Positions 34,979 to 42,900 of a DNA stretch of 64,000 nucleotides are shown here, one piece after another. The notes below the pieces were generated by a model that had not been told where the DNA came from, searched no databases, and saw nothing but the letters and a program-made list of their open reading frames with translations. The position numbers and the translations under genes are program-made. The stretch comes from Lachnospiraceae bacterium (lineage in GTDB: Bacteria > Bacillota > Clostridia > Lachnospirales > Lachnospiraceae), in the NCBI GenBank assembly GCA_016284355.1, contig JAEEOQ010000111.1, positions 1 through 64,000 of the forward strand, in the 5' to 3' direction. Each line of letters starts with the position of its first letter. Positions within the stretch are counted from its first letter, which is position 1.

Positions 34979-36085
34979 TTATTTGCTTTCAGGATCTTTA
35001 AGTCCAAGTTCTTCTGCTGCCTTAAGTGCGAACTCATTTGTATACGTGCCTTCCGGAGTAACGTTTTCTTCAATCCATCCGTACTGTTTTAAGTATTCAA
35101 ATGTCTTCTCAAGTCTGTCTTCAGGAATGACAGGATAATCAAGCCATACGTCGATCTCTGAAAGAACTGCCTCACGAAGTACGTCTTTGTCTGTGTTAAG
35201 GTACTCACTTCCCCACTCGATAAACTCGTCAAAATACTCATTTTTAACCTGCTCATGTACTTTGTAGTATGCAGTAATAAATCTCTGAAGGTCTTCAGGC
35301 CTGTTCTTTATCACGTCATCACTTGCCATAAGAGTTCCGGTGTAATAGTCAGGAATGAAATCCCAGGCTCTTCCAAGAACATTTCCAACGCCTTCTACTT
35401 TTGCAAGCTCTGCATACGGGTTATGGATAATAGTTGCATCAACTTCGCCTGATGTAAGTGTTGCGTAGGCTTTCTGATATGAACCGTTTGCAATAAGCTC
35501 AACCTCATCTTCTTTAATACCGTTTGCTTCAAGCATCTTAAGTACTGAAAGTCTCATTCCGCCTGATGCACCCGATGTACCGATCTTTTTCCCGCGAAGG
35601 TCCTCAAAACTCTTTATATCATTATTTGCTATAAGCCAGTAGCATCCTGAATATCTCCACATATTTCCTACAAGTTTTGCAGGAACGCCGTTATTGATAC
35701 CTGCGATAAATGCGCTTGGATCACCATCAGTGATATCTATCTCACCTCTTGTTATAAGAGAGAGTTTACCCTGTGAACCATCTGCATTCTGAACGTTGTC
35801 AAATTCAATACCAAGTTCCTTGTATAGACCTTTTTCAATAGCAAAGTTGTTTACCGCGCCTGTCATACCTGTTGCAAAGCTTGAATTAAATCTGATAACG
35901 GGAAGTTCCCCATCTGCCTTAGAGCCTGAAGCATTTTCGCTTACTGCAACTGTTTTTGTCTGCTCAGTACTCTTTGCACTTTCGTTTTTATCTTCTTTTT
36001 TTGCACTGCCGCAAGCTGCAAGAGCTCCTATGGTTAATGCGGCGATAAGTCCAAGTACTGTTATCTTGTTAAATATTTTCTTCAT
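34979..36085 (-). CDS. SsuA/NMT1-type substrate-binding lipoprotein
   Basis: The 368-aa protein starts at ATG 36085 (AAAGGAAT upstream) with a signal peptide and lipobox ALAAC. The mature part has the family 9/NMT1 pattern: PVIRFNSSFATG, FAIEKGLYKELGIEF, ITDGDPSAFIAG, RGKKIGTSGASGG and the hinge GEVDATIIHNPYAEL. It delivers substrate to the SsuC/SsuB-like proteins. A sulfonate, thiazoline or other S-compound is likely from the operon; nitrogen compounds such as pyrimidine precursors are alternatives for this broad family. Confidence 0.88.
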   Translation of the reverse strand: MKKIFNKITVLGLIAALTIGALAACGSAKKEDKNESAKSTEQTKTVAVSENASGSKADGELPVIRFNSSFATGMTGAVNNFAIEKGLYKELGIEFDNVQNADGSQGKLSLITRGEIDITDGDPSAFIAGINNGVPAKLVGNMWRYSGCYWLIANNDIKSFEDLRGKKIGTSGASGGMRLSVLKMLEANGIKEDEVELIANGSYQKAYATLTSGEVDATIIHNPYAELAKVEGVGNVLGRAWDFIPDYYTGTLMASDDVIKNRPEDLQRFITAYYKVHEQVKNEYFDEFIEWGSEYLNTDKDVLREAVLSEIDVWLDYPVIPEDRLEKTFEYLKQYGWIEENVTPEGTYTNEFALKAAEELGLKDPESK

Positions 36086-36141
36086 TTTATTATTCCTTTC
36101 GATTTTGAGATTATTGTCTTTTTTATCCGGCATTTATCGGT

Positions 36142-36915
36142 TTATTTTTTTATCCACCTGTGAGTGAAGGTATATTCCGTAAGAGCTACAAGTTTTACAA
36201 GTAATACGGATATAACTGTTACTATCACTATCACAAGGAAAATTCGTGGTGTATTTAAAAGCTGCTGTGATTCTGCAAGCAGGAAGCCAAGTCCTGCCTT
36301 TGCAGACTGCATCTCCGCAAAAACCACTGTAGTCATTGCTGTTGCAGCCGCCATACGAAAGCCGTTAAACATTGAAGGCAACGCCGCCGGCACCAGCACT
36401 TTAAAAACTGTTTCAATCTTGTTTAGCTCAAAAACCCTTGCCACCTTTAAATACTCGTTAGGGCACTGCTTTGTTCCTGTTACGGTATTATAAAGAATCT
36501 GAAATACCGATGATAAAAATATCAGGAACACCTTTGATTTAAATCCGATTCCAAACCACAGGATAAGTAGCGGCAGGATGGCTGTTTTTGGCACCGCCAT
36601 GATAGCGGAACAAAAAACGTTCATGTATTTTTCAAGTGGCTTAAACAGTGTCCATAAAAGTCCAACCGTAACGCCCACCGCTCCTCCTATAACATAGCCA
36701 AGCAGAACTTCCTTTAGCGTAATGCCAAGATGTTCAAAAAGAATCCCTTCTTTTACTGTCTTTATAAGGTCTTTAAAGATGCCGCTTGGCGAAGCAAGAA
36801 AGACTTTACTGATCTTCCCGCTTGTAACGGAATATTCCATAAAGGCAAGAAGTGCGATCACGCTTAAGATCTGCAATATGGTCACTATGTCGACCTTTTT
36901 TTCTTTTACTTTCAT
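36142..36915 (-). CDS. SsuC/TauC-type ABC permease
   Basis: The 257-aa inner-membrane protein has about six helices and the family loop EYLKVARVFELNKIETVFKV (ATPase contact), followed by LPSMFNGFRMAAATAM. ATG 36915 has GAAGGGTG upstream and is favoured over an upstream GTG. It is the first long gene after the leader ORF and terminator at 36941-37117, so its expression depends on read-through. Confidence 0.9.
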   Translation of the reverse strand: MKVKEKKVDIVTILQILSVIALLAFMEYSVTSGKISKVFLASPSGIFKDLIKTVKEGILFEHLGITLKEVLLGYVIGGAVGVTVGLLWTLFKPLEKYMNVFCSAIMAVPKTAILPLLILWFGIGFKSKVFLIFLSSVFQILYNTVTGTKQCPNEYLKVARVFELNKIETVFKVLVPAALPSMFNGFRMAAATAMTTVVFAEMQSAKAGLGFLLAESQQLLNTPRIFLVIVIVTVISVLLVKLVALTEYTFTHRWIKK

Positions 36916-36940
36916 TTTTATCACCCTTCTTTTAAAGCTT

Positions 36941-36982
36941 AAAAAATAACACCCGGCTTTTGTTTTTCAACTATACCGGGTG
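36941..36982 (-). terminator. Leader terminator (attenuator) before the organosulfur operon
   Basis: On the minus strand CACCCGG / CCGGGTG with a 19-base loop, followed by TTATTTTTT. It lies between the stop of the Cys-rich leader ORF (36986) and the permease start (36915). Leader segment 37060-37050 (ATACCACCGGG) is complementary to its 5' arm, a possible antiterminator. Confidence 0.8.
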
Positions 36983-36985
36983 CTC

Positions 36986-37117
36986 TTAAAGCTTCATCTC
37001 GTTTGCATGCGCGTGCAAATAGCGCATATAGCTTGAAATGTTTTTCATTCCCGGTGGTATATGCTTCATACAACAACACATGCACATGTTTGAATTTGTC
37101 ATAAGTTCCCTTATCAT
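36986..37117 (-). CDS. 43-aa Cys-rich leader peptide, probable cysteine-sensing attenuator ORF
   Basis: ATG 37117-37115 has GGAAGGAG 10 bases upstream and the frame runs 43 codons to TAA at 36988. Residues 10-17 read NMCMCCCM: codon 12 is Cys and codons 14-16 are three Cys in a row (37078-37070), with Met between. The rest (KHIPPGMKNISSYMRYLHA) is Met-rich. It sits between a good promoter and an intrinsic terminator, in front of a sulfur-assimilation-type operon. This is the classical layout of ribosome-mediated attenuation, here for cysteine (perhaps also Met). The longer-than-usual tail means a functional small protein cannot be excluded. Confidence 0.8.
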   Translation of the reverse strand: MIRELMTNSNMCMCCCMKHIPPGMKNISSYMRYLHAHANEMKL

Positions 37118-37172
37118 GTTTTCATTTCTCCTTCCTCTTGCAAAACCAAATTGCAAATGAATCATGTGTCAT

Positions 37173-37201
37173 ATATTATACCTATCAACCTACTATGTCA
37201 A
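37173..37201 (-). promoter_or_regulatory. Promoter of the Cys-leader/organosulfur operon
   Basis: TTGACA (37201-37196), 17 bases, TAATAT (37178-37173); an overlapping TATAAT gives 15-base spacing. The spacer has TAGTAGG...GATAGGTAT, and TAGGTAT also occurs upstream of the cystine-like importer at 7393-7422. Transcription should begin near 37166, about 50 bases before the leader ATG. Confidence 0.75.
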
Positions 37202-37232
37202 TAGTTTTATTGATAAAAAAATTTCATGCTCA

Positions 37233-37280
37233 GTTATCATTTTTTTTGATAACACATGTACCGGGTACCATAGTCAAAAA
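37233..37280. repeat. GTTATCA/TGATAAC hairpin and degenerate REP-like family A element
   Basis: GTTATCA (37233-37239) and TGATAAC (37247-37253) form a hairpin over a T-run. Directly after it, ACATGTACCGGGTACCATAG with TCAAAAAATG resembles the GTACCTGGTAC palindromes at 38936-39022. It separates the sulfur operon promoter from the divergent esterase gene. Confidence 0.5.
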
Positions 37281-37351
37281 ATGCGTATATCAATCCATGG
37301 TTTTTTCTGTTAAAATTTATGTAAATGAATTAAACTTGGAGGATTAAAAAG

Positions 37352-38932
37352 ATGGTTAAGACAAAATACGGCTTTGTGGAAGGCGTGCCTTCTGACAGAG
37401 AAGATGTTACGGTTTTTAAGGGGATCCCTATCGGTGCCACTACTGAAGGTGCGGGGAGGTTTTGCGCTCCAAAAGAGCCTGCGCCCTGGGATGGCGTAAG
37501 GTTATGTGATAAGTGGCCTGACAGGTTTTTACAGGATATAACTTCTAAAGTTCCCGGTACCTTTTGGGGTGATGAGTTTTATTACGATGATGATTACGAA
37601 CCGGGAAACAGCGAAAACGGCCTTGCCGTAAATGTATTCGCGCCAAAAAAAGCTGCAAATGAAGATGGACTTCCCGTTTTATGCTGGATCCACGGCGGCG
37701 GTTTTACGAGCGGATACGCTTCAGAGATTGAGTTTAATGCAAGTAACCTTGCAGTGAAAGGCATTATAGTAGTTCTTATACAATACCGCCTTTCAGCACT
37801 TGGCTGGCTTGTAACTACAGAGCTTTGCGAAGAAAACGGTGGACACGCCGGTAATTATGCGGTTCTTGACATGGTACACGGCTTAAAGTGGATAAACGAG
37901 AATATAAAAGAGTTTGGCGGCGATCCTAAGAAAGTCACCATCGCAGGCCAGTCTGCAGGAGCATTTTCGGTTACTATGCTTCTTCGCACTCCGCTTGCAA
38001 AGGGACTTTTTAGAAATGCAATCGTACAGAGCGGATTTAACGGATTTTTAAACGGTGCCGATTTTGGTGCAAAGTTTTCTACCCTTAAAGCCGCCGCGGA
38101 AGCCGGTGATAAGGCGATCAAAACCGTATTTGGTGAAAATGCTTCTATAGAAGATGTCAGAAAGGTTTCCACTTCTGATCTCCTGCTGCCAAGAGAAGGC
38201 GCAGGCACAGGTTTTGGCGGTGCTCCTATGACAAGACTTGCGGAGCTTACATTTCTAACCGGAAATGCCACCGTAGATAATTATGTATTTACAGAAGAAT
38301 CAGTTGACCTTACGCGCCCGGGTGCCCTTGATGGCATCAATATCATCATTGGCGGTACAAGCGATGAATACACCTCACTTACAGGAGATTTCATCGATAA
38401 AATGGGAATCACAAAGGATACTGCAGCAGGCATCTTAGAAAAGCAATACAAAAAAGGCTGCGCAGAGCTTTATGATATAAGCGATGATAAAAAAGCTCAG
38501 GCTGCCCATATGCGCGCAGGAAGCGATGCATCCTTCCAGAAATACCTTCTTTCTGCGGGTGCCACTGAAAATAACAAGGATCACAAAACATTTGCCTATT
38601 ATTTTACTCAGGTTCCAAGCGGCAGAAACAGCGAATTTCGCGGAGCCTACCACTCTTCAGATCTTTGGTATATGTTTGATTCCATAAGAGAAGGAGCTGC
38701 TCATAGAAACTGGACAAAGGAAGATAGAGAGACCGCAAAGATCATGAGCACCTACTGGGCAAACTTTGTAAAAACCGGCGATCCAAACGGCGAAGGTCTT
38801 ACTAACTGGGAAGAATGTAAGGAAGAAAACGGCTACAGATTCCTTCAGATAGGAAAAGGAAAGTCAGAAATGAAAGACCACACAGATTTCCCTGAAAGAG
38901 ATGCCTTTTTCCGCAGCCTTTATCAGAAATAA
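37352..38932 (+). CDS. Type-B carboxylesterase
   Basis: The 526-aa serine hydrolase has the oxyanion-hole CWIHGGGFTSG segment (about 110-120), the nucleophile elbow TIAGQSAGAFS (~197-207), and a C-terminal AYHSSDLWYMF with the catalytic His. No signal peptide is present. Gut relatives hydrolyse small acyl or feruloyl-type esters; the real substrate is unknown. Ribosome binding site TTGGAGG. It is transcribed away from the sulfur operon and ends just before a large REP-like cluster. Confidence 0.9.
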   Translation: MVKTKYGFVEGVPSDREDVTVFKGIPIGATTEGAGRFCAPKEPAPWDGVRLCDKWPDRFLQDITSKVPGTFWGDEFYYDDDYEPGNSENGLAVNVFAPKKAANEDGLPVLCWIHGGGFTSGYASEIEFNASNLAVKGIIVVLIQYRLSALGWLVTTELCEENGGHAGNYAVLDMVHGLKWINENIKEFGGDPKKVTIAGQSAGAFSVTMLLRTPLAKGLFRNAIVQSGFNGFLNGADFGAKFSTLKAAAEAGDKAIKTVFGENASIEDVRKVSTSDLLLPREGAGTGFGGAPMTRLAELTFLTGNATVDNYVFTEESVDLTRPGALDGINIIIGGTSDEYTSLTGDFIDKMGITKDTAAGILEKQYKKGCAELYDISDDKKAQAAHMRAGSDASFQKYLLSAGATENNKDHKTFAYYFTQVPSGRNSEFRGAYHSSDLWYMFDSIREGAAHRNWTKEDRETAKIMSTYWANFVKTGDPNGEGLTNWEECKEENGYRFLQIGKGKSEMKDHTDFPERDAFFRSLYQK

Positions 38933-38935
38933 ATT

Positions 38936-39022
38936 ACATATGTACCAGGTACCAGTGTAAAAAAATGACATATGTACCTGGTACATGTGTCAAATTTTTA
39001 CACTGGTACCTGGTACATATGT
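38936..39022. repeat. REP-like family A composite palindrome
   Basis: Outer arms of 28 bp (38936-38963 and 38995-39022) are perfect inverted copies ending in A5/T5, and enclose an inner 27-bp near-palindrome at 38966-38992 built on GTACCTGGTAC. It lies between convergent genes and can fold as a branched structure. Related units are at 41011-41065 and 42860-42883. Confidence 0.8.
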
Positions 39023-39031
39023 TATTATCTG

Positions 39032-39985
39032 TTACTTTACAATCTCAAATTTTATATCTCCGGTGTCGGTGGTTATCTCGCACTTTCCACCGTTTGTGGT
39101 CTTTGGCACATTGATACTGCCGGTATCTGAGGAAGCAAAGAATACCTTGTCTGAAAGGAACGAGCCCTTTACGCTGCCGGTATCAGTTGTAACGTAAACC
39201 TCTGCGGCATCACATCTTTCAATTCTTACATCGCCTGTGCTTCTCTCTATTTTCATGGTATTTGTTACAATAACATTTTTAAGATCCATATCTCCTGTTG
39301 ATCCATCAGAAGTAAGGTTTGCGCAGGTGCTGTCTGTTACGCTTGCGCTGCCGGTACTGTTATGGATATAAAGATCGTTTTTAACGTTTACATCCTTAAG
39401 GCTCTTCATTCCTGTAGATGTAACAAGCTCCATATTGTTTGCAGATACACCGTCAAGAGTTATCATTCCAGTCGAAAGATTGATCTTAACATCTCCACTT
39501 GCACTTGCATAGCATCTTACATCTGCTGTATCACCTGTTATATCGATCTCGCTAAAGGAGAAATCTGAAGGGATATCGATATTTCCGGTATCCGTATCAA
39601 TTTTAAGATTCTCATAAATTTTTTCAGGAAGATAAACCGTAACCTCAGGGCTGCGCATTGAAAACATGGAAAAATCGGATATCTTGCGCTCATTTACGGA
39701 TTTGATGGTAAGAGTACCGTTTGAAACGCTGACCTCATGTCTAAGCTTTTCTTCCTCAAAGCATTCAACGGTTGTCTTGCCGTTTGTGGCAGGCTTAAAT
39801 GTCAGCCTTGTAATATCTGTATCAACTGAAATGTTTTTAAAGCTTTCCGAAAAATCGTATGTATTTGTCACATAGTTGCTGTTATCAAGCTTCTTAAAAT
39901 CAAAATTCATCCTGCTTGCGGCAAATACGCTGACTACAGCTCCAAGCGCCACAAGTGCTGTTGCTATTATAAGTAATTTCTTCAT
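39032..39985 (-). CDS. DUF4097 beta-strand-repeat protein, extracytoplasmic
   Basis: The 317-aa protein has an N-terminal signal/anchor helix (LLIIATALVALGAVVSVFAA) and a right-handed beta-helix-like region of short repeats, e.g. KIDTDTGNIDI, NLSTGMITLDG, TSTGMKSLKDV, NSTGSASVTD, RSTGDVRIERC and TTDTGSVKG, each centred on a (S/D)TG turn. This is the DUF4097 pattern. It follows the DUF1700 gene directly and belongs to the PadR-DUF1700-DUF4097 module often seen in Firmicutes, presumably an envelope stress or adhesin system. Confidence 0.9.
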   Translation of the reverse strand: MKKLLIIATALVALGAVVSVFAASRMNFDFKKLDNSNYVTNTYDFSESFKNISVDTDITRLTFKPATNGKTTVECFEEEKLRHEVSVSNGTLTIKSVNERKISDFSMFSMRSPEVTVYLPEKIYENLKIDTDTGNIDIPSDFSFSEIDITGDTADVRCYASASGDVKINLSTGMITLDGVSANNMELVTSTGMKSLKDVNVKNDLYIHNSTGSASVTDSTCANLTSDGSTGDMDLKNVIVTNTMKIERSTGDVRIERCDAAEVYVTTDTGSVKGSFLSDKVFFASSDTGSINVPKTTNGGKCEITTDTGDIKFEIVK

Positions 39986-40587
39986 TAGACTTCAGTCCCC
40001 TTTCCAATAACCATTGTCTTTATTCCAAGTGCGATCTTCTTTGTGAGTATAAATGCTGCTTTTGAAAGAGCCACGCATCCTGCAAACATAAAGATTGCAA
40101 AGCCTGCAAGTGCTACGGCTGAACCTGCTACAAATATTGCTCCCATAATGTTTGTTTTGGTCACATAAAATATAGCTCCAAGTACACCTGCTACCGCTCC
40201 GACTGCAAGTCCAAGATCTGCAGCCCAGATACCGATAAGCACCGCCCAGAGAGTGATGTAAAGTGAAAAGCATACTGCAAATGCTGCGATAAGAAGCGGA
40301 AACCAAAGCGGGAAACCAAGTATTAACAGTGCTATCTCCCAGCCCTTTCTTGGCTGTTTCTGCTTTACCTTTTCTTTTACGATCCTTGTCAAAGGAATCT
40401 CTGACATGATCTGATCTACTATTTCGTCTACAGAGCCTACGGCTGCCACAGCCTCCTCTTCGGAAAGCCCGTCTTCCATACGATCGTCGATCATCTCCGA
40501 ATAGAAAAGCACTCTTTCGTCAATGTCGCTTTGTGGAAGGCCGTTAAGCCTGAACTTAAGCTCGAATAAAAACTGTTCCTTATTCAT
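39985..40587 (-). CDS. DUF1700 membrane protein
   Basis: The 200-aa protein starts with the typical DUF1700 segment (MNKEQFLFELKFRLNGLP; RVLFYSEMIDDRMEDGLSEE) and then four hydrophobic helices (~80-185). It overlaps the PadR gene by 8 bases and abuts the DUF4097 gene. DUF1700 proteins are membrane partners in PadR-controlled envelope modules with unknown biochemical role. Confidence 0.9.
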   Translation of the reverse strand: MNKEQFLFELKFRLNGLPQSDIDERVLFYSEMIDDRMEDGLSEEEAVAAVGSVDEIVDQIMSEIPLTRIVKEKVKQKQPRKGWEIALLILGFPLWFPLLIAAFAVCFSLYITLWAVLIGIWAADLGLAVGAVAGVLGAIFYVTKTNIMGAIFVAGSAVALAGFAIFMFAGCVALSKAAFILTKKIALGIKTMVIGKGTEV

Positions 40588-40900
40588 TTACGTTGTCCTC
40601 CTTGCTGATAAACCTGTATACTGCCATGATCTCTTTCCAGTCTTCCTTAAACTCTTCTATACGTTTAAGCCCCGGCTCTGTAATGTGGTAATACTTTCGA
40701 AGCCTTCCCTCATGCTCTGCCGTTCGAACGGTGAGCATTTTCGCGTTCTCAAGACGTTTAAGGATAGTATAAAGAGTGGATTCCGAAAGCTCCAGATACG
40801 GCTTCATGTCTTTTATGATCTTATATCCGTAGGAGTCTTCATCCTTGATGGAAGCCAATACGCAAACATCAAGCAAGCCTCGTTTTAGCTGTATATCCAT
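40580..40900 (-). CDS. PadR-family transcriptional regulator
   Basis: The 106-aa protein is a small winged-helix PadR: MDIQLKRGLLDVCVLASI, SYGYKIIKDM, LSESTLYTILKRLE recognition helix and a C-terminal dimer helix. ATG 40900 is chosen for the TAGGAGG just upstream; a longer frame adds an unrelated 29-residue prefix. It heads the DUF1700-DUF4097 operon and probably represses its own promoter. Confidence 0.92.
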   Translation of the reverse strand: MDIQLKRGLLDVCVLASIKDEDSYGYKIIKDMKPYLELSESTLYTILKRLENAKMLTVRTAEHEGRLRKYYHITEPGLKRIEEFKEDWKEIMAVYRFISKEDNVNE

Positions 40901-40941
40901 ACCATACCTCCTATTACATAATACATCAGGTAACGTTATAC

Positions 40942-40987
40942 ATCTCTTTGTGATATACATCGTATCACGAGGTATTATATTTGTCAA
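40942..40987 (-). promoter_or_regulatory. padR promoter with overlapping operator
   Basis: TTGACA (40987-40982), 17 bases, TACGAT (40964-40959). An inverted repeat GTGATA-N7-TATCAC (about 40968-40950) covers the -10, which suits autorepression by a PadR dimer. Confidence 0.75.
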
Positions 40988-41010
40988 CTATATTTTTTAA
41001 AATATTTTTT

Positions 41011-41065
41011 ACATATGTACCTGGTACATATGTAAAAAAATGACACAGGTACCTGGTACATGTGT
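41011..41065. repeat. REP-like family A palindrome pair
   Basis: A perfect 23-bp palindrome built on ATGTACCTGGTACAT (41011-41033) is followed by a second unit TGACACAGGTACCTGGTACA (41041-41060). The second unit is part of the 97-bp inverted repeat arm 41037-41133. Confidence 0.8.
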
Positions 41066-41133
41066 AAAAAAAGGCCCCTGCCTTAGGCAGGGACCCCTTT
41101 CAAAGAGTCTACTGTGGTCTGTCTTCACCCATT
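41037..41133 (+). repeat. 97-bp inverted repeat, left arm
   Basis: The reverse complement of 41037-41133 equals 42792-42888 at 96 of 97 positions. It includes a REP-like unit, a terminator hairpin (GGCCCCTGCCTTAGGCAGGGACC) and a copy of the last 25 bases of the DHH gene, ending 5 bases before the stop codon of the minus-strand gene. Confidence 0.9.
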
Positions 41134-41138
41134 GGGCA

Positions 41139-41636
41139 TTATGCCCAAGGATCTTCTTCCTTCGGTACCCTTATATCTGCAAGGCACTGGATATCATTTA
41201 TGAACCATTCCCCTGTGGATGGCTTCTTACGAAGCTTTACAGGTCTAACTGAATCAGCGCCTGAGCTCTTTACATAAAGGACCGCCCAGTTCTCATCGTT
41301 AAATGAATATGGATTATCGCTTACTTCGATGGTATAAGGCGCGGTTGGCTTATAACCGTTGTCAGGAGTAGCGCCTGCAAAGAAAGAAAAAGCCTTGTAA
41401 TACTTTCCTTTAAGTCTATCGTTTAAAAACTGCTTTTCCATAAGCGAAACACTTTCAGGACCTTTAAGAAAATCAAGCATCTCATATACACTATCAGCAC
41501 TATTTTCGTATGCACAAAGAGCAGCAAGAGCAAGTGCACATGTCTTGTAAGGGGTATCAAGCTTTGCCTCAGGAAGAGCTTTAAGTTCTGTAAGGTTCTT
41601 TGGTAAATCTTTAAAAGTAAACTTTTCTGTAGCCAT
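41139..41636 (-). CDS. Hypothetical cytoplasmic protein
   Basis: The 165-aa protein has a helical N-terminal half (TCALALAALCAYENSADSV) and a beta-rich C-terminal half (PYTIEVSDNPYSF, WAVLYVKSSGAD, GEWFINDIQ). Similar Lachnospiraceae proteins are, as I recall, annotated DUF6935, unverified. Its start has TTGGAGG upstream. It is divergent from the DHH gene and the pair is enclosed by a 97-bp inverted repeat. A 17-bp palindrome TTGGGCATTATGCCCAA spans the stop codon. Function unknown. Confidence 0.75.
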   Translation of the reverse strand: MATEKFTFKDLPKNLTELKALPEAKLDTPYKTCALALAALCAYENSADSVYEMLDFLKGPESVSLMEKQFLNDRLKGKYYKAFSFFAGATPDNGYKPTAPYTIEVSDNPYSFNDENWAVLYVKSSGADSVRPVKLRKKPSTGEWFINDIQCLADIRVPKEEDPWA

Positions 41637-41835
41637 CTTTCAAATCCTCCAATACATAGTGATCATATTACCAAAGACCATTCTACCACTATGAGGAAAG
41701 GTGCAAATCCCTAAAAAGTGCTATTTGGTCACATGTTTCAAGTTGCCTATATATTTTTACCCCGATCTGTGATAAGATAATAGTGCTTTAGTCGAGTATA
41801 AATGAGAAATTTTTTACATAGAACGGAGAAATCAC

Positions 41836-42816
41836 ATGGCAGACATTAAAGACCTTATTGAAATATGCAAAGGAAAGCATGTTTACATTCAGACTCATAA
41901 CTTCCCTGATCCTGATGCCATAGCTACTGCATTTGGCCTTCAGAATCTTCTTAAGAAATTTGATGTTGAATCTACTCTTTGCTATGAGGGCAAGATCGAT
42001 AAGATCAGTACAAAGAAGATGACAGATCTTTTCAATATCGACATACACGGATATGGCACTCTTAAAGATACTATGAAAGAGGAAGACTATATCATCTGTG
42101 TCGATTCACAGAAGCTTGGCGGAAACACCACAGACTTTGTTGGTGACGAGATTGCAGCTATAGATCATCATCCTACTTACAAAGAAGTAGAGTACAAGTA
42201 TAAAGACATCAGACAGGTTGGTGCTTGTGCTACCATTATTTGCGGCTACTACAAAGACCTTGGTATTGAGCCCGACGCGCTTACCGCTTCAGCTCTTTTA
42301 TATGGTCTTAAAATGGATACAGCCCAGCTTACAAGAGGCGTAACAGAGGAAGATATTGATGCATTTGCTTATCTTTTCCCTCTTTCAGACGGCTCTCTTG
42401 TTACGAAACTTGAGCGTAATACTCTTGAATTTGCAGACCTTAAGGCATATGGGGCAGCCATTGAAAATATTAAAGTTTTCGGAAGAGTTGGTTTTTCTTA
42501 TATTCCGTTCTCTTGCCCGGATGCTGTCATAGCGATCATCTCAGACTTCATCCTTCAGCTTAATGAGGTAGAGGTAGCTATTGTCTATTCTGCAAGAGAG
42601 GACGGTATGAAGTTTTCCGTTCGAAGCGAAGCAGAAGGCGTTGATGCCGGCAAGATTGCAAATGAGGCCCTTAAAGAATGGGGTAACGGCGGCGGACATG
42701 CTTCTATGGCGGGCGGTCTTATCAAGTCAGATAATCTTGATAAATTAGGACCATATCCCGATGCAGTGATAAATCAGATTTTCCTTCACGTAATGGGTGA
42801 AGACAGACCACAGTAG
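41836..42816 (+). CDS. DHH/DHHA1 phosphoesterase, NrnA-like
   Basis: The 326-aa protein has the DHH set: THNFPDPDAIATAF (motif I, Asp pair), ICVDSQKLGG, AIDHHPTY (the DHH-like motif) and a DHHA1 tail with GNGGGHASMAGG. It should be a Mn-dependent phosphoesterase such as oligoribonuclease/pAp phosphatase (NrnA) or a c-di-nucleotide phosphodiesterase. No membrane helices are present. Its last eight codons are inside the right arm of the inverted repeat. Confidence 0.9.
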   Translation: MADIKDLIEICKGKHVYIQTHNFPDPDAIATAFGLQNLLKKFDVESTLCYEGKIDKISTKKMTDLFNIDIHGYGTLKDTMKEEDYIICVDSQKLGGNTTDFVGDEIAAIDHHPTYKEVEYKYKDIRQVGACATIICGYYKDLGIEPDALTASALLYGLKMDTAQLTRGVTEEDIDAFAYLFPLSDGSLVTKLERNTLEFADLKAYGAAIENIKVFGRVGFSYIPFSCPDAVIAIISDFILQLNEVEVAIVYSAREDGMKFSVRSEAEGVDAGKIANEALKEWGNGGGHASMAGGLIKSDNLDKLGPYPDAVINQIFLHVMGEDRPQ

Positions 42817-42888
42817 ACTCTTTGAAAGAGGTCCCTGCCTAAGGCAGGGGCCTTTTTTTACACATGTACCAGGTACCTGTGTCATTTT
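42792..42888 (-). repeat. 97-bp inverted repeat, right arm
   Basis: Matches 41037-41133 in inverted orientation with one difference. It starts within the coding end of the DHH gene and includes its terminator hairpin (GGTCCCTGCC / GGCAGGGGCC, T7) and a REP-like unit (ACATGTACCAGGTACCTGTG). Confidence 0.9.
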
Positions 42889-42900
42889 AAGTAAATTGAA

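Noticed and set aside
38936-39022. Insertion sequence remnant
   Set aside because: No transposase fragment or terminal target duplication is seen; nested palindromes fit REP-like elements better.
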